Below the pieces are notes generated by a model. The model saw only the letters and a list, made by a program, of their open reading frames with translations, searched no databases and had not been told where the DNA came from. Position numbers and translations under genes: made by a program. Shown in pieces: positions 1-8,652 of a stretch of DNA of 64,000 nucleotides. The stretch is from contig CASDTX010000015.1 in the NCBI GenBank assembly GCA_949283695.1, forward strand, positions 59,862 to 123,861, given 5' to 3'. This DNA comes from an uncultured Eubacteriales bacterium (GTDB lineage Bacteria; Bacillota; Clostridia; Lachnospirales; Lachnospiraceae). Position 1 is the first letter of the stretch. Each line of letters begins with the position of its first letter.

Positions 1-1
1 T

Positions 2-604
2 GCCACTGACGTCTGCCAGATCGAGGAGCTGGTGCGCTTAGGTGAGCTGACGAAGCGTGCATGGGACCACAATGTCCAGGTCATGGTGGAAGGCCCGGGC
101 CACGTACCGCTTGATCAGGTGGCGGCCAATATGGAAGTACAGAAGAGCATCTGCATGGGAGCTCCCTTCTACGTGCTGGGCCCTCTGGTAACAGATATCG
201 CGCCCGGCTATGATCACATCACAGCAGCCATCGGCGGCGCGGTTGCCGCTATGAACGGAGCTGCCTTCCTCTGCTATGTTACACCGGCAGAGCATCTGGC
301 GCTCCCCAACGTAGAAGATGTACGGCAGGGAATCATCGCCTCCCGGATCGCGGCCCATGCGGCGGACATCGCCAAAGGGATTCCCGGAGCCAGAGATCTG
401 GACGACCGTATGGCGGACGCCAGAAGGAACCTGGACTGGGATGAACAGTTTGCCTGCGCCCTGGATCCCGGAACCGCTAAGGCCATCCGGGACAGCCGAA
501 GCCCGGAGGACGACCACAGCGACACCTGCAGTATGTGCGGGAAATTCTGTGCGGTCCGCAGTATGAATAAAGCGCTGGCAGGAGAATATATCGATATCCT
601 ATGA
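2..604 (+). CDS. thiC: Phosphomethylpyrimidine synthase ThiC, 3' end only
   Basis: This is the C-terminal part (about 200 residues) of ThiC, the radical SAM enzyme that converts aminoimidazole ribotide to hydroxymethylpyrimidine phosphate for thiamine synthesis. The frame is open from base 2, so the gene begins outside the window. Family signatures are the stretch [11 protein letters not shown], the segment [20 protein letters not shown], and near the end [13 protein letters not shown], whose three cysteines (CX2CX4C) bind the 4Fe-4S cluster. It ends in TGA at 602-604. Any TPP riboswitch would lie upstream, outside the window. A terminator-like hairpin follows at 699-763. Confidence 0.96.
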   Translation, partial: ATDVCQIEELVRLGELTKRAWDHNVQVMVEGPGHVPLDQVAANMEVQKSICMGAPFYVLGPLVTDIAPGYDHITAAIGGAVAAMNGAAFLCYVTPAEHLALPNVEDVRQGIIASRIAAHAADIAKGIPGARDLDDRMADARRNLDWDEQFACALDPGTAKAIRDSRSPEDDHSDTCSMCGKFCAVRSMNKALAGEYIDIL

Positions 605-640
605 TCACTGGCAGCCTCTTGTACGCCAACGCTGTAATCA

Positions 641-667
641 CCGGAAGTGCCAAAAGGCACATTCCGG
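641..667. other. Strong stem-loop downstream of thiC
   Basis: CCGGAA-GTGCC, loop AAAA, GGCAC-A-TTCCGG forms an 11-bp stem with one bulge. It has no T-tract, so it is not a classical terminator. It lies within a 24-codon open frame (601-675) that starts at an ATG overlapping the thiC stop (ATGA). That frame matches nothing I recognise and may be noise or the remnant of a lost gene. Confidence 0.45.
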
Positions 668-698
668 GATTGTAAGCGGTCACCACATCCATAAAGAA

Positions 699-763
699 CA
701 GGATACCCCCATGAAATCCGGTGTCTTTTCATACACGGGTTCCATGCAGGGTATCCTGCTTTT
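699..763 (+). terminator. Rho-independent terminator of thiC, possibly bidirectional
   Basis: The inverted arms CAGGATACCC (699-708) and GGGTATCCTG (749-758) are followed on the plus strand by CTTTTT. The long loop can itself pair. On the minus strand the same hairpin lies just beyond the dctP stop and could also end that operon, although the T-run there is poor. Confidence 0.65.
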
Positions 764-797
764 TCATGTTTCCTGTTCAATTGTCCCAGGATCCGGA

Positions 798-1790
798 TTA
801 CTCTGCATAGAGTCTGTAAATCTCCGGATCCACCACTTCCCGGATCTCCTCATACACAGGCTCGGCCGCCTGGATCATCTGCTCTCTGACCTCATCTTCC
901 AGCGCAATGATCTCTGTTCCGCTGTCCCTGATCGTCTGAATTCTGTCGTCGATCCTCTCATCAGACTGCGCCCTCGCGTATTCCTTCGCGATGGCCTCTG
1001 CTTCGATGAGAATCTGCTGATCTTCCTCTGAAAGTTCTGAGAAGAAGGATTCACTCACCACCAGCGAAATCAGGTGGGGCACATGGTTCGTCTCAATGAT
1101 ATAATCCTGCTGCTCATAGAGCCGGTTGGATACAATCACCTCGTAAGGATTCTCCTGCGCGTCAATGGTATGCTGCTGAAGCCCGATGTATACTTCACTG
1201 AAATTCATAGGCGTCGGGTTCGCTCCCAGCTCCTTCCAGAAACTGAGCTGATAGGCATCCTCCATGGTACGGATCTTCTGCCCTTTGAAATCCGCGAACT
1301 CTGTCACCTCTCTGTTTGTTGACATCACGCGGAACCCCTGGTCTGCGTATCCCAGCAGCTCGAATCCTGCCTCCCGGTAAGACTCCTTGATCTTCTCCAG
1401 AAATTCCGGCTGGTCCACCGTCTCTCTGACCGCCTCGATATCCCCGAACACACAAGGAGCGTCGAAAACTGCCGTATCATCAATAAAGCTGACCTGCGGC
1501 GCTGTATTCTGGATCACAAACGGGATATCTCCGTCATAACAGCTTTCCAGAAGTTCACGGTCGCCGCCGAGCACGCTGTTCGGGTAGACGTTGATCTTAA
1601 TTCTGCCTTCACTCAGCCGGTCTACTTCTTCGGCAAATTTCTCCGCGTAAATCTGGGTCACTGTATCCTCCGGGCTGGCCGTTCCCAGCGGGTATGCATA
1701 ACGCTGCTCTCCGTCATCGGCAGAACACCCTGCAAGGATGCCGGCGGCAACAATCACGGCGGCGGCGAATCTATAGGTTCTCTTTCTCAT
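798..1790 (-). CDS. dctP: TRAP transporter solute-binding lipoprotein, DctP family
   Basis: This 330-residue extracytoplasmic receptor belongs to a tripartite ATP-independent periplasmic (TRAP) transporter and captures an organic acid for the membrane subunits. It has a lipoprotein signal peptide with lipobox LAGC (Cys22), as expected for a Gram-positive receptor. DctP signatures include the segment KIRTMED with the arginine that normally salt-bridges the ligand carboxylate, then NFSEVYIGLQQHTIDAQENP. The start has an AAGGAGG site (GAAGGAGGCAGTT ATG). It is the last gene of the operon, 41 bases after dctM. Carriage with aroD and a ydiB-like gene suggests quinate, shikimate or a related hydroxy-cyclohexane acid as ligand. 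This is inference, since TRAP ligands cannot be read from sequence alone. Confidence 0.93.
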   Translation of the reverse strand: MRKRTYRFAAAVIVAAGILAGCSADDGEQRYAYPLGTASPEDTVTQIYAEKFAEEVDRLSEGRIKINVYPNSVLGGDRELLESCYDGDIPFVIQNTAPQVSFIDDTAVFDAPCVFGDIEAVRETVDQPEFLEKIKESYREAGFELLGYADQGFRVMSTNREVTEFADFKGQKIRTMEDAYQLSFWKELGANPTPMNFSEVYIGLQQHTIDAQENPYEVIVSNRLYEQQDYIIETNHVPHLISLVVSESFFSELSEEDQQILIEAEAIAKEYARAQSDERIDDRIQTIRDSGTEIIALEDEVREQMIQAAEPVYEEIREVVDPEIYRLYAE

Positions 1791-1831
1791 AACTGCCTCC
1801 TTCTGTCCTGATAATTACACCCAACCTGTCA

Positions 1832-3121
1832 TCACAGCAGCACCAGGCTGACCGCCGGAACAAATGTGATCACCAGCAGCGCCGCAAGGAAATACAGAAT
1901 CATCGGCATCGCGTGCTTCGCGACCTGCATCAGCGGCACTTCGGTCAGCGAGCTGGCGACGAACAGATTGACCCCGATGGGCGGTGTGACGAAACCGATG
2001 GCCAGATTCACGACCATCATCACGCCAAAATGAATGGGATCCATGCCGATGGACTCCACGATCGGAAGCAGGATCGGCGTCAGGATCAGAATTGCCGGCG
2101 TTGTGTCCATCACCATTCCAACGATCAGCAGGAATGCATTGATCACAAGAAGCAGCACCACAGAATTCGTGAAATGCGACAGGATCCAGCCGCTGATCGC
2201 CTGAGGAACCTGCATCAGAGTCAGCACTCTTGAAAATGCGATCGCCGATGCAAGGATAAAGAGGATCGGCGTATAGGTACGGATCGCTTCGACCAGAATC
2301 CCCCAGATATCCCTGACCCGTATCGTTTTATAGATCAGCATGCTGATCAGCAATGCATAAAACACCGAGATCACTGCCGCCTCCGTCGGAGACGCGATTC
2401 CAGTATAGATGCACCCGAGGATAATCACCGGACTCAGCAGGGCGAACGCACTGTCTTTGAGCACCTTGATCAGGCCTTTCTCGTGAAGCGCGCCGACTAC
2501 GACCATCTTTTTCTTCTGATCTTCTCCGTTCTTCTTACAATAATAAAAGGCATACACCATCAGCAGAGCACCGATCAGAAGCCCCGGGATAATACCTGCG
2601 ATAAACAGATCGCTCACTGACGCCCCGGAGGCAGAACCGTACATGATAAACGGGATACTCGGCGGGATGATCACGCCAAGTCCTCCTGCCACTGCGACCA
2701 GCGCGGTGGTAAACCGTTTCTCATATCCCATCTCCACCAGAATCGGTATGGTCATACTTCCCACTGCCGCCACAGTCGCCGGTCCAGACCCGGATATGGC
2801 TCCATAGAACAGACAGGTCACAATCACCGCACAGGGCATCCCTGCCGTCCGCTTTCCCATAAAGTACGCGAACACATCAAACAGCTTCCTGGAGATGCCG
2901 CCCCGGGCCATGATGATTCCAGACAGCACGAACATCGGAACTGCCAGCAGCGGGAAGCTGTCAAGGCCTCCCAGCATGGAGCGGATCACATAGGTCGCAC
3001 TGGCCGTGAACGACGGGTCCACGGCGCCCGGAAGCACAGAGACGATCCCAAGAGAGATGGAGACCGGGATCGCGATTACCAGGCAGATTACAAATATCAG
3101 AAACAAAACAACTGCCGGCAT
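1832..3121 (-). CDS. dctM: TRAP transporter large permease, DctM family
   Basis: This 429-residue large membrane subunit catalyses the sodium-driven transport step of the TRAP system. It is almost entirely hydrophobic, consistent with about 12 membrane segments. DctM family features include GGISRKLFDVFAYFMGKRTAGMPCAV, the glycine-rich SGSGPATVAAVGS, PPSIPFIMYG and GFVTPPIGVNLFVA. A longer frame runs to 3208, but the start is placed at 3121 because a strong site (GGAAAGGGGGAGAACTGAG) lies immediately upstream and the sequence then begins directly with the first membrane helix. The ATG is one base past the dctQ stop, so the two are probably translationally coupled. Confidence 0.94.
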   Translation of the reverse strand: MPAVVLFLIFVICLVIAIPVSISLGIVSVLPGAVDPSFTASATYVIRSMLGGLDSFPLLAVPMFVLSGIIMARGGISRKLFDVFAYFMGKRTAGMPCAVIVTCLFYGAISGSGPATVAAVGSMTIPILVEMGYEKRFTTALVAVAGGLGVIIPPSIPFIMYGSASGASVSDLFIAGIIPGLLIGALLMVYAFYYCKKNGEDQKKKMVVVGALHEKGLIKVLKDSAFALLSPVIILGCIYTGIASPTEAAVISVFYALLISMLIYKTIRVRDIWGILVEAIRTYTPILFILASAIAFSRVLTLMQVPQAISGWILSHFTNSVVLLLVINAFLLIVGMVMDTTPAILILTPILLPIVESIGMDPIHFGVMMVVNLAIGFVTPPIGVNLFVASSLTEVPLMQVAKHAMPMILYFLAALLVITFVPAVSLVLL

Positions 3122-3122
3122 C

Positions 3123-3632
3123 TCAGTTCTCCCCCTTTCCTCTGATCGTCTGGAATTCCACGATCCAGCGCTGCAGCACACGAACCGCGGACAAAGTAAA
3201 TCCCACAAGCGGGGCCGCCTGTAGAAAGTACATGGGGATCCCCATTGCAGGGCTGGTCTGTCCGTTCGCTGCTGCGGACATCAGATATTTCCATGCGAAG
3301 GGAAGCAGGTAGACGAATAAAATCAGCTCAAATGTATGATTCACTACTTTGAATACTGCTTTCCCCCGCCTTGGGAAAATTGCCACGAACTGTTCGATCT
3401 TAATCGAGATGCATCTCTTCGTACAGTAGCTGACGCTCAAGAACCCTACCCAGATGAAAATATAACGGGTCAATTCTTCCGACCAGGACAGAGACGCGCC
3501 CAGCACATACCGGCAGAATACCTGTACACCCATGATGACTGCCATGGCGGCCAGGGCCGCCACAAGCAGTACCTCTTCCAGATACTCATCTATCCAGTTC
3601 AATACCTTTCTCACCATAACAGTCTCCCGCAT
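3123..3632 (-). CDS. dctQ: TRAP transporter small permease, DctQ family
   Basis: This small membrane subunit of the TRAP transporter has four predicted helices. Family features are WSEELTRYIFIWVGFLSVSYCTKR and the charged region after it. Two starts are possible. The ATG at 3632 overlaps the aroD stop as TAATG. The ATG at 3617 (MVRKVLNWIDEYLEE) is preceded by GGGAG at a better distance. Either way, dctQ follows aroD without a gap, which ties the transporter to the dehydroquinase in one transcript and is the main argument that the TRAP ligand belongs to the quinate/shikimate group. Confidence 0.92.
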   Translation of the reverse strand: MRETVMVRKVLNWIDEYLEEVLLVAALAAMAVIMGVQVFCRYVLGASLSWSEELTRYIFIWVGFLSVSYCTKRCISIKIEQFVAIFPRRGKAVFKVVNHTFELILFVYLLPFAWKYLMSAAANGQTSPAMGIPMYFLQAAPLVGFTLSAVRVLQRWIVEFQTIRGKGEN

Positions 3633-4393
3633 TATAAGCTCTTATGAAGGAGACTCAGCACGGTCTTCAGGTCCTCTGCCCCCATCTGTCCCGGTGCAGA
3701 AGCTTTTCCAACTGCTCCGAATGTCAGAGCGGAGCCGAACACCTCTCCGCAGAGACGGCTGATCACGCCTGTTCCTGACATGGACATTGTGATAATGGGA
3801 CGGTCCGCATACTCTGCCGCCATCTCTTCTGTGGCAGAGAGAAGGGTGAGCACGTCTTTTTTACTCTGCGGCATTACCGCGATCTTGGGGATATCCGCGC
3901 CCAGCTCCTGCATTCTGCGCAGACGGGATACGATCTCGTCTTTGTCAGGAGTTTTATGAAAATCATGGTTGGAAGCCACAACCTTAACCCCGCACGCATG
4001 AGCGGTCTCTACCACTGCTTTCACAGCTTCATCCCCGGTAAACGCCTCAATATCCACCAGATCGATCAGACCGGTCTTCGCCGCGTTCTGGTTCAGCTCC
4101 ACATACGCGTCTGTCTCAATCGCTTTCTCTCCGCCTTCTTTTGACGTGCGGAAAGTAAACAGAATCGGAGTCTCTCCCAGTACTTCTCTGAGTGCTTTCA
4201 TGGTCTCTTCTGTCTTCGCGAAGTCAAAAATATCCTCATACCAGTCCACGCGCCATTCTACAACGTCTGCCGCTGTCGTCCGAATGGTCTCTGCAGCTTT
4301 CAGGATTTCTTCTCTTGTGACACCGACAATGGGCACACAGATCTTCGGGATACCTGTACCGATTTCTACATTTCTTACTTTTACGGGATTCAT
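3632..4393 (-). CDS. aroD: Type I 3-dehydroquinate dehydratase
   Basis: This 253-residue type I dehydroquinase interconverts 3-dehydroquinate and 3-dehydroshikimate through a Schiff base. All catalytic positions of the well-studied enteric enzyme fall at the same numbers: E46 and R48 (EWR), R82, H143 (SNHDF), the Schiff-base lysine K170 (DIPKIAV), R213 and Q236. It has a strong AGGAGG site. In biosynthetic clusters aroD usually sits with aroB, aroC or aroK, but here its partners are a YdiB-like dehydrogenase, an MFS carrier and a TRAP transporter. I therefore infer a catabolic role (quinate to dehydroshikimate), while the reaction itself is certain from sequence. Confidence 0.97.
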   Translation of the reverse strand: MNPVKVRNVEIGTGIPKICVPIVGVTREEILKAAETIRTTAADVVEWRVDWYEDIFDFAKTEETMKALREVLGETPILFTFRTSKEGGEKAIETDAYVELNQNAAKTGLIDLVDIEAFTGDEAVKAVVETAHACGVKVVASNHDFHKTPDKDEIVSRLRRMQELGADIPKIAVMPQSKKDVLTLLSATEEMAAEYADRPIITMSMSGTGVISRLCGEVFGSALTFGAVGKASAPGQMGAEDLKTVLSLLHKSL

Positions 4394-4414
4394 TCTGATT
4401 TCCTCCTAACCTTT

Positions 4415-5596
4415 TTATTTTCCTGCGTTTTTCAGCAGTACGCCGTATTTCATATTCACGAACAGCGCCAGTACGATTCCGATCACTGTGATCACAATAT
4501 TCATCATAATTACACCGGAAGCAGTCATATTCGAAGCCGCTGTCAGGATCGTGTAGTTGCAGAGACTGGACGCGATCATAACAAGGCTTGTCAGTGTTCC
4601 CTTAATCTTCGGGAACAGATCATTTGCAACAGCGGTCACCATCTGAAGAACTCCGCCGGCTCCCGCATATCCGACTACGAACGCACCTACATAGCAGATC
4701 ATCGGACTCTTGATCAGGTATACAAGCACCAGCATCACCAGGGAGATCACCGGATAGATCACCAGGAAACGTACCTGCTTGAACTTCGTAATCAGGATAC
4801 TGGTAATAAACAGAGCCACCAGTGTTCCCGCAGAGTAATAGGTCTGCATCATGGAAACATCCTCAGACGCAATTCCAGCCACCTGGGTACCGAATGTCTG
4901 CGCACAGTTCAGCCACAGCTGGAACGTAGCCGTACATGTGAATCCTATCAGAATCAGGGCAACACTTTCAACTGAAAAATGTGCATTTTTCAAATTATCC
5001 AGGAAGGACTCGCCCTTGCCCACGCCTTCAACCTTCGGCAGCGGAGCGAAGATGGCAAGTACACCCAGAACCGCGATCGCGATACCGCAGACCAGAGGCA
5101 GCGTCAGGTAAGACATTGAAGTTCCCACACACAGTCCAAGGAAGAACGGCATCAGGAGCTGCGCAACAGAGATAAACAGCTTGATTCCCATGGTCGCAAT
5201 ACCTGTATATTTGTAAATAATCTCTGCAACCGCCGGATAGGTGGCTGTATCAAGGAAGGAGTTCGCGATGCCTCCGAGGACCGCCGCCACATAAGCGATG
5301 GACATGCTCGGCGAGAATGCGATTCCCACGAAGAAAATTACATAAGATGCACAGCCGATCAGCACAGAAATCCTTCTTCCGAACTTATCAGACATGGGAC
5401 CCGCGAAGGGCAGTGATATCAGACGTCCCAGCCCCAGAGCCGCCGCCACAGCAGTAACACCCATAACATCAGACATGCCCCACTGCTCTGCCAGAAGTTC
5501 TTTCACGAGCTGCTGGCTTAAGATTGAACAGCCGATGCCGTGGATAAAATAGTTTAAATAAAGGATCAGCGCACTGGGCAGATATTTTTTATTCAT
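4415..5596 (-). CDS. MFS transporter, probable quinate/shikimate-type carrier
   Basis: This 393-residue Major Facilitator Superfamily protein has about 12 hydrophobic segments. The loop 2-3 signature GPMSDKFGRRISVLIG is clear, with the related motif weaker in the second half. The ribosome site is GAGGGAGACGAATT ATG. It lies 32 bases downstream of the ydiB-like gene and 21 bases upstream of aroD. Position suggests a proton-coupled importer of quinate or shikimate, or an exporter of a reduced end product, with the TRAP system doing the other job. Specificity cannot be read from sequence. Confidence 0.88.
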   Translation of the reverse strand: MNKKYLPSALILYLNYFIHGIGCSILSQQLVKELLAEQWGMSDVMGVTAVAAALGLGRLISLPFAGPMSDKFGRRISVLIGCASYVIFFVGIAFSPSMSIAYVAAVLGGIANSFLDTATYPAVAEIIYKYTGIATMGIKLFISVAQLLMPFFLGLCVGTSMSYLTLPLVCGIAIAVLGVLAIFAPLPKVEGVGKGESFLDNLKNAHFSVESVALILIGFTCTATFQLWLNCAQTFGTQVAGIASEDVSMMQTYYSAGTLVALFITSILITKFKQVRFLVIYPVISLVMLVLVYLIKSPMICYVGAFVVGYAGAGGVLQMVTAVANDLFPKIKGTLTSLVMIASSLCNYTILTAASNMTASGVIMMNIVITVIGIVLALFVNMKYGVLLKNAGK

Positions 5597-5628
5597 AATT
5601 CGTCTCCCTCTTCTCTCTCTATGGTTTC

Positions 5629-6504
5629 TTATTCGTATTTAATATCCAGTACTTCTTTCATATGATCGATCGGCATATGCTTTCCTGTCCACAGATAGAA
5701 TGCCGCGTCTCCCTGGAAGAGCATCATTCCAAGGCCGTTCATAGTCTTGCAGCCTGCTTCCTTCGCCATCTTAAGCAGAGCCGTCTCCCGCGGAGCGTAG
5801 ATCGTATCTGTCACGATCAGATCCGGGCGGAAGAATGACTTGTCCGGAATCACGGACATGCCTTCCAGCGGTTTCATGCCCACGCCTGTCGCCTGTGCGA
5901 AGAGATAACTGTCCGCGATCTCTTCTCTTAACTTCTCTTTATCTTCCAGATCATAGAGATTCACCACACAGTCTGTATTGCTGCGGATCGTCTCGACCGT
6001 CTGCTCTGCTGCTTCCCAGAATTTATCCTTGATATTGAAGATGGACATCTCTTTCACTCCGTCCAGCGCGGCCTGAACCTCGATTGCTTTCGCGGCACCG
6101 CCTGCCCCTGTGATTGTCATCTTCTTCCCGATCACGTCGATATTGTTATCTTTCAGTGACTGCATGTAACCGATTCCGTCTGTAATATGTCCGATCAGTT
6201 TTCCGTTGTCATTTACGATCGTATTGACCGCGCCGCACATCTGAGCTGCCGGGGAAAGCTCGTCCAGGTATTTGCCCACAACGGTCTTGTTCGGCATGGA
6301 TACATTGGAACCTACCATCTTTAATGCGCGCAGACCTTTGACCGCGTCTTCCAGAGTGCTGTTGTCAACCTCGAATGCAAGGTACGCATAGTCCAGCCCC
6401 AGTGCTGCGAATGCTTCATTATGCATTGCCGGTGAACTTGAGTGTCTGATCGGATATGCCATCAGACCGATTAATTCTGTGTGTCCTGTGATTCTTTCTG
6501 CCAT
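5629..6504 (-). CDS. ydiB: Quinate/shikimate dehydrogenase, YdiB-like AroE family
   Basis: This 291-residue member of the shikimate dehydrogenase family resembles enteric YdiB more than AroE: LIGLMAYPIRHSSSP at the N-terminus, LKMVGSNVSMPNK with catalytic Lys73, GAVNTIVND, TDG with Asp109, and the C-terminal pattern AGCKTMNGLGMMLFQGDAAFYLWTGK. YdiB oxidises both quinate and shikimate, using NAD or NADP. Two details stand out. The usual NTDG motif reads ITDG. The loop after the dinucleotide fold (SIFNIKDKF) lacks the NADP-binding arginine of AroE (NRT/NRR), suggesting NAD use. The gene leads the operon and has an AAGGAG site. It faces a LysR gene across a 260-base regulatory region. Confidence 0.93.
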   Translation of the reverse strand: MAERITGHTELIGLMAYPIRHSSSPAMHNEAFAALGLDYAYLAFEVDNSTLEDAVKGLRALKMVGSNVSMPNKTVVGKYLDELSPAAQMCGAVNTIVNDNGKLIGHITDGIGYMQSLKDNNIDVIGKKMTITGAGGAAKAIEVQAALDGVKEMSIFNIKDKFWEAAEQTVETIRSNTDCVVNLYDLEDKEKLREEIADSYLFAQATGVGMKPLEGMSVIPDKSFFRPDLIVTDTIYAPRETALLKMAKEAGCKTMNGLGMMLFQGDAAFYLWTGKHMPIDHMKEVLDIKYE

Positions 6505-6627
6505 GATTTTTCTCTCCTTTTTCTCTCTGTGCTCTTCTTAATCTTCTTAATATAGAAGGCAGTCCTTTGTGATCGTCCGGCTCTGTGAGCCTGGGGCCCG
6601 CATATTTTTATGCCGCACCCGTTTGTT

Positions 6628-6645
6628 AAATATCAAACAATCTCT
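6628..6645. promoter_or_regulatory. Motif shared with the flavoenzyme promoter region (copy 1)
   Basis: AAATATCAAACAATCTCT lies in the divergent region between the ydiB-like gene and the first LysR gene. A near-identical string, AAATATCAAACAACTCTCT, occurs at 8653-8671 upstream of the 2-enoate-reductase-like gene. The surrounding GTTAA is also shared (GTTAAATATC here, GTTAATCAAATATC there). This looks like a common regulator site linking the two transcription units. Confidence 0.45.
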
Positions 6646-6701
6646 ATGCTTTAATTATACGGCATTTCATGTTATACTTCTAATATATCTTTTATCGTTT
6701 T

Positions 6702-6722
6702 TTGATAGCTTTATACTATCAA
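6702..6722. promoter_or_regulatory. LysR-type operator
   Basis: A perfect 7-bp inverted repeat, TTGATAG-N7-CTATCAA, contains ATAG-N7-CTAT and fits the T-N11-A rule for LysR regulators. It lies 44 bases upstream of the LysR start and within the region divergent from the ydiB operon, the classical position for autoregulation plus control of the divergent operon. The second LysR gene has a similar site at 8561-8577. Confidence 0.6.
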
Positions 6723-6765
6723 TAATAGGACTGCCATTGTGCATAATATACGCAGGAGGATTTTC

Positions 6766-7650
6766 ATGACATTGAATCAGCTTACTTATTTTCAGACAGT
6801 CGCGCACTGTCAGCATTTCCGTCTTGCCGCGGCCCGGCTGAATATTTCTCAGCCTTCTTTAAGCCGCTCCATTGCCAACCTGGAGGAGGAGCTGGGAATT
6901 ATCCTATTTGAACGCCACGGGCGCACAATCTCCCTGACAAAATACGGACGTATCTTTCTGGAACACACAGAACGCATCCTCTCGGAGGTAAGTCTGGCGG
7001 AAAAGCAGATGAAAAAACTGGCCGGCAGTGCCGGCCACGTTGATATTGCTTATGTATTCCCGCTGGCTTCCCACTATATTCCGCACATGGTCCGGCGCTT
7101 CTTAAGCAGGGGCCGCAATCAGGACATTACGTTCAGTTTCCATCAGAGCCATACCGCAGATCTGATCACCGGGCTGAAAGCCGAGCGATACGATGTCATC
7201 TTCGGTTCCTATGTGGAAAATGAGCCAGATATTCAGTTCATTCCCATCCTCAGCCAGGAGATGATCATCATCACACCGCTTGGGCATCCCCTCGCCTCCC
7301 GGAAGGATCCGGGCCTTCATGATCTGGAACACTATCCGATCATCGGCTATGACAAAACCTCCGGGCTTGGTCAGTTCACCCGGCGCACCTATGCTTCCTA
7401 CTCGCTTCAGCCGGATATCATCTGCGAATCTCCCGATGAGAACGCCATTGCCTCTCTCGTGGCAGAGAATTTCGGCATTGCCCTTGTGGCAGATGTGGAT
7501 GTCCTTTCCCATTTCCCGCTGGAGAAACTGCATCTGACAGACGTCAAGCTGCGGCACACCGTATATCTTGCCTATCTGAAAGGGCAGTATCAGATTCCTG
7601 CGGTGAAAGATTTCATTCACTTTATCCGCAAAGAGGGCGCGAATCTTTAG
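6766..7650 (+). CDS. LysR family transcriptional regulator
   Basis: This 294-residue LysR regulator has an N-terminal winged helix-turn-helix (MTLNQLTYFQTVAHCQHFRLAAARLNISQPSLSRSI) followed by a substrate-binding effector domain. The ATG at 6766 is chosen over a GTG at 6739 because AGGAGGA lies just before it and LysR proteins start at this residue. It is divergent from the ydiB-MFS-aroD-TRAP operon and is therefore its likely activator, with a pathway intermediate as probable coinducer. Its stop overlaps the stop of the next, convergent LysR gene by 4 bases. The two regulators are paralogous but clearly diverged. Confidence 0.93.
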   Translation: MTLNQLTYFQTVAHCQHFRLAAARLNISQPSLSRSIANLEEELGIILFERHGRTISLTKYGRIFLEHTERILSEVSLAEKQMKKLAGSAGHVDIAYVFPLASHYIPHMVRRFLSRGRNQDITFSFHQSHTADLITGLKAERYDVIFGSYVENEPDIQFIPILSQEMIIITPLGHPLASRKDPGLHDLEHYPIIGYDKTSGLGQFTRRTYASYSLQPDIICESPDENAIASLVAENFGIALVADVDVLSHFPLEKLHLTDVKLRHTVYLAYLKGQYQIPAVKDFIHFIRKEGANL

Positions 7651-8528
7651 ACTCTGCTGCGCTTCACGTACCTGGAGAAGTGTTCCGCCACAGGCGGCTG
7701 ATATTTCCCCTTTGGCCTGGCCATATACACATACCGCTTCTGCTCCAGGTTCTTAAGCTGCAGCACATCTACTTCCAGCTGATTCAGAATCGGGATCTCC
7801 GGCATCACGGCGATCCCGAACCCCTGAGCGATCAGCCCTGCCATAGCCCCGTCCTCCTCGATCTCACAGACGATCTGCGCATGGATCTTAGCCTGCCGGA
7901 ACAGCCTCTCTATCATCGGACGCAGACCGCTGTTCCTCGTATAGAAGATCTGCGGATATGCCGCCGTCTGCTCCAGATCTACAGACGTCCTGACTGAGAG
8001 CGGATGTCCTTTGGGCACTACCACGACCAGATTCTCGGTCCCCACAGCGGTAAATTCGATCTCTTCTTCCTGCTCCGGCATAGAGCAGAATCCGACATCA
8101 AAGCGCTCTTCCTTCAATCCCTGTATAATCTCTGACGTATTTCCCACCGTGAAATGGAACTGAACATTCAGTTCTTCGTTTGCCCGGATGAAATCTCTGA
8201 CAATCTGAGGAACAAAACTCGTTCCTAAGGTATAAATGTAAGCCAGCTCTATCACTCCTTCTGTCTGTCCGGTTAAGCTCTGTACCTTCCGCACTCCCGT
8301 ATCCAGAATACGGAGCGATTCTTCCGCATATTCCCGGAAGAGCTTTCCATATTTGGTCAGCACAACGCCCCGTCCCTGCTTCACGAACAAAGGAGCTCCC
8401 AACTCTTCTTCCAGACATGCGACGGCATGGCTTAAGGTCGGCTGAGAGATATTAAGTTCCCCCGCCGCTTTCGTGTAATGTTCCTCCTCTGCCAATCTGC
8501 AGAAGTAACGAATTTGATTTAGATTCAT
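7647..8528 (-). CDS. LysR family transcriptional regulator (second copy)
   Basis: This 293-residue LysR protein begins MNLNQIRYFCRLAEEEHYTKAAGELNISQPTLSHAVACLEEELG, a standard helix-turn-helix. The effector domain follows. The start at 8528 is set by AGAGGTGATT upstream and by family length; an upstream in-frame start at 8558 lacks a site. It is divergent from the flavoenzyme gene at 8736, so it probably controls that gene and itself. An ATAG-N7-CTAT operator sits at 8561-8577, directly in its own promoter region. It is convergent with the first LysR gene. Confidence 0.93.
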   Translation of the reverse strand: MNLNQIRYFCRLAEEEHYTKAAGELNISQPTLSHAVACLEEELGAPLFVKQGRGVVLTKYGKLFREYAEESLRILDTGVRKVQSLTGQTEGVIELAYIYTLGTSFVPQIVRDFIRANEELNVQFHFTVGNTSEIIQGLKEERFDVGFCSMPEQEEEIEFTAVGTENLVVVVPKGHPLSVRTSVDLEQTAAYPQIFYTRNSGLRPMIERLFRQAKIHAQIVCEIEEDGAMAGLIAQGFGIAVMPEIPILNQLEVDVLQLKNLEQKRYVYMARPKGKYQPPVAEHFSRYVKRSRV

Positions 8529-8560
8529 ATAATCACCTCTTTTGATAAAATAGCACAATT

Positions 8561-8577
8561 TATAGATGTTTTCTATA
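8561..8577. promoter_or_regulatory. LysR-type operator
   Basis: TATAG-N7-CTATA is a perfect inverted repeat, followed by a second CTAT half-site about 8 bases on. The core ATAG-N7-CTAT is the same as in the site at 6702-6722. It lies between the second LysR gene and the flavoenzyme gene. Confidence 0.55.
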
Positions 8578-8652
8578 GATTTCTATAAAAATATTTATTT
8601 GTTTTATGTATCGTTTTTCTTTATAATACGCATTGTAAACGGATCGTTAATC

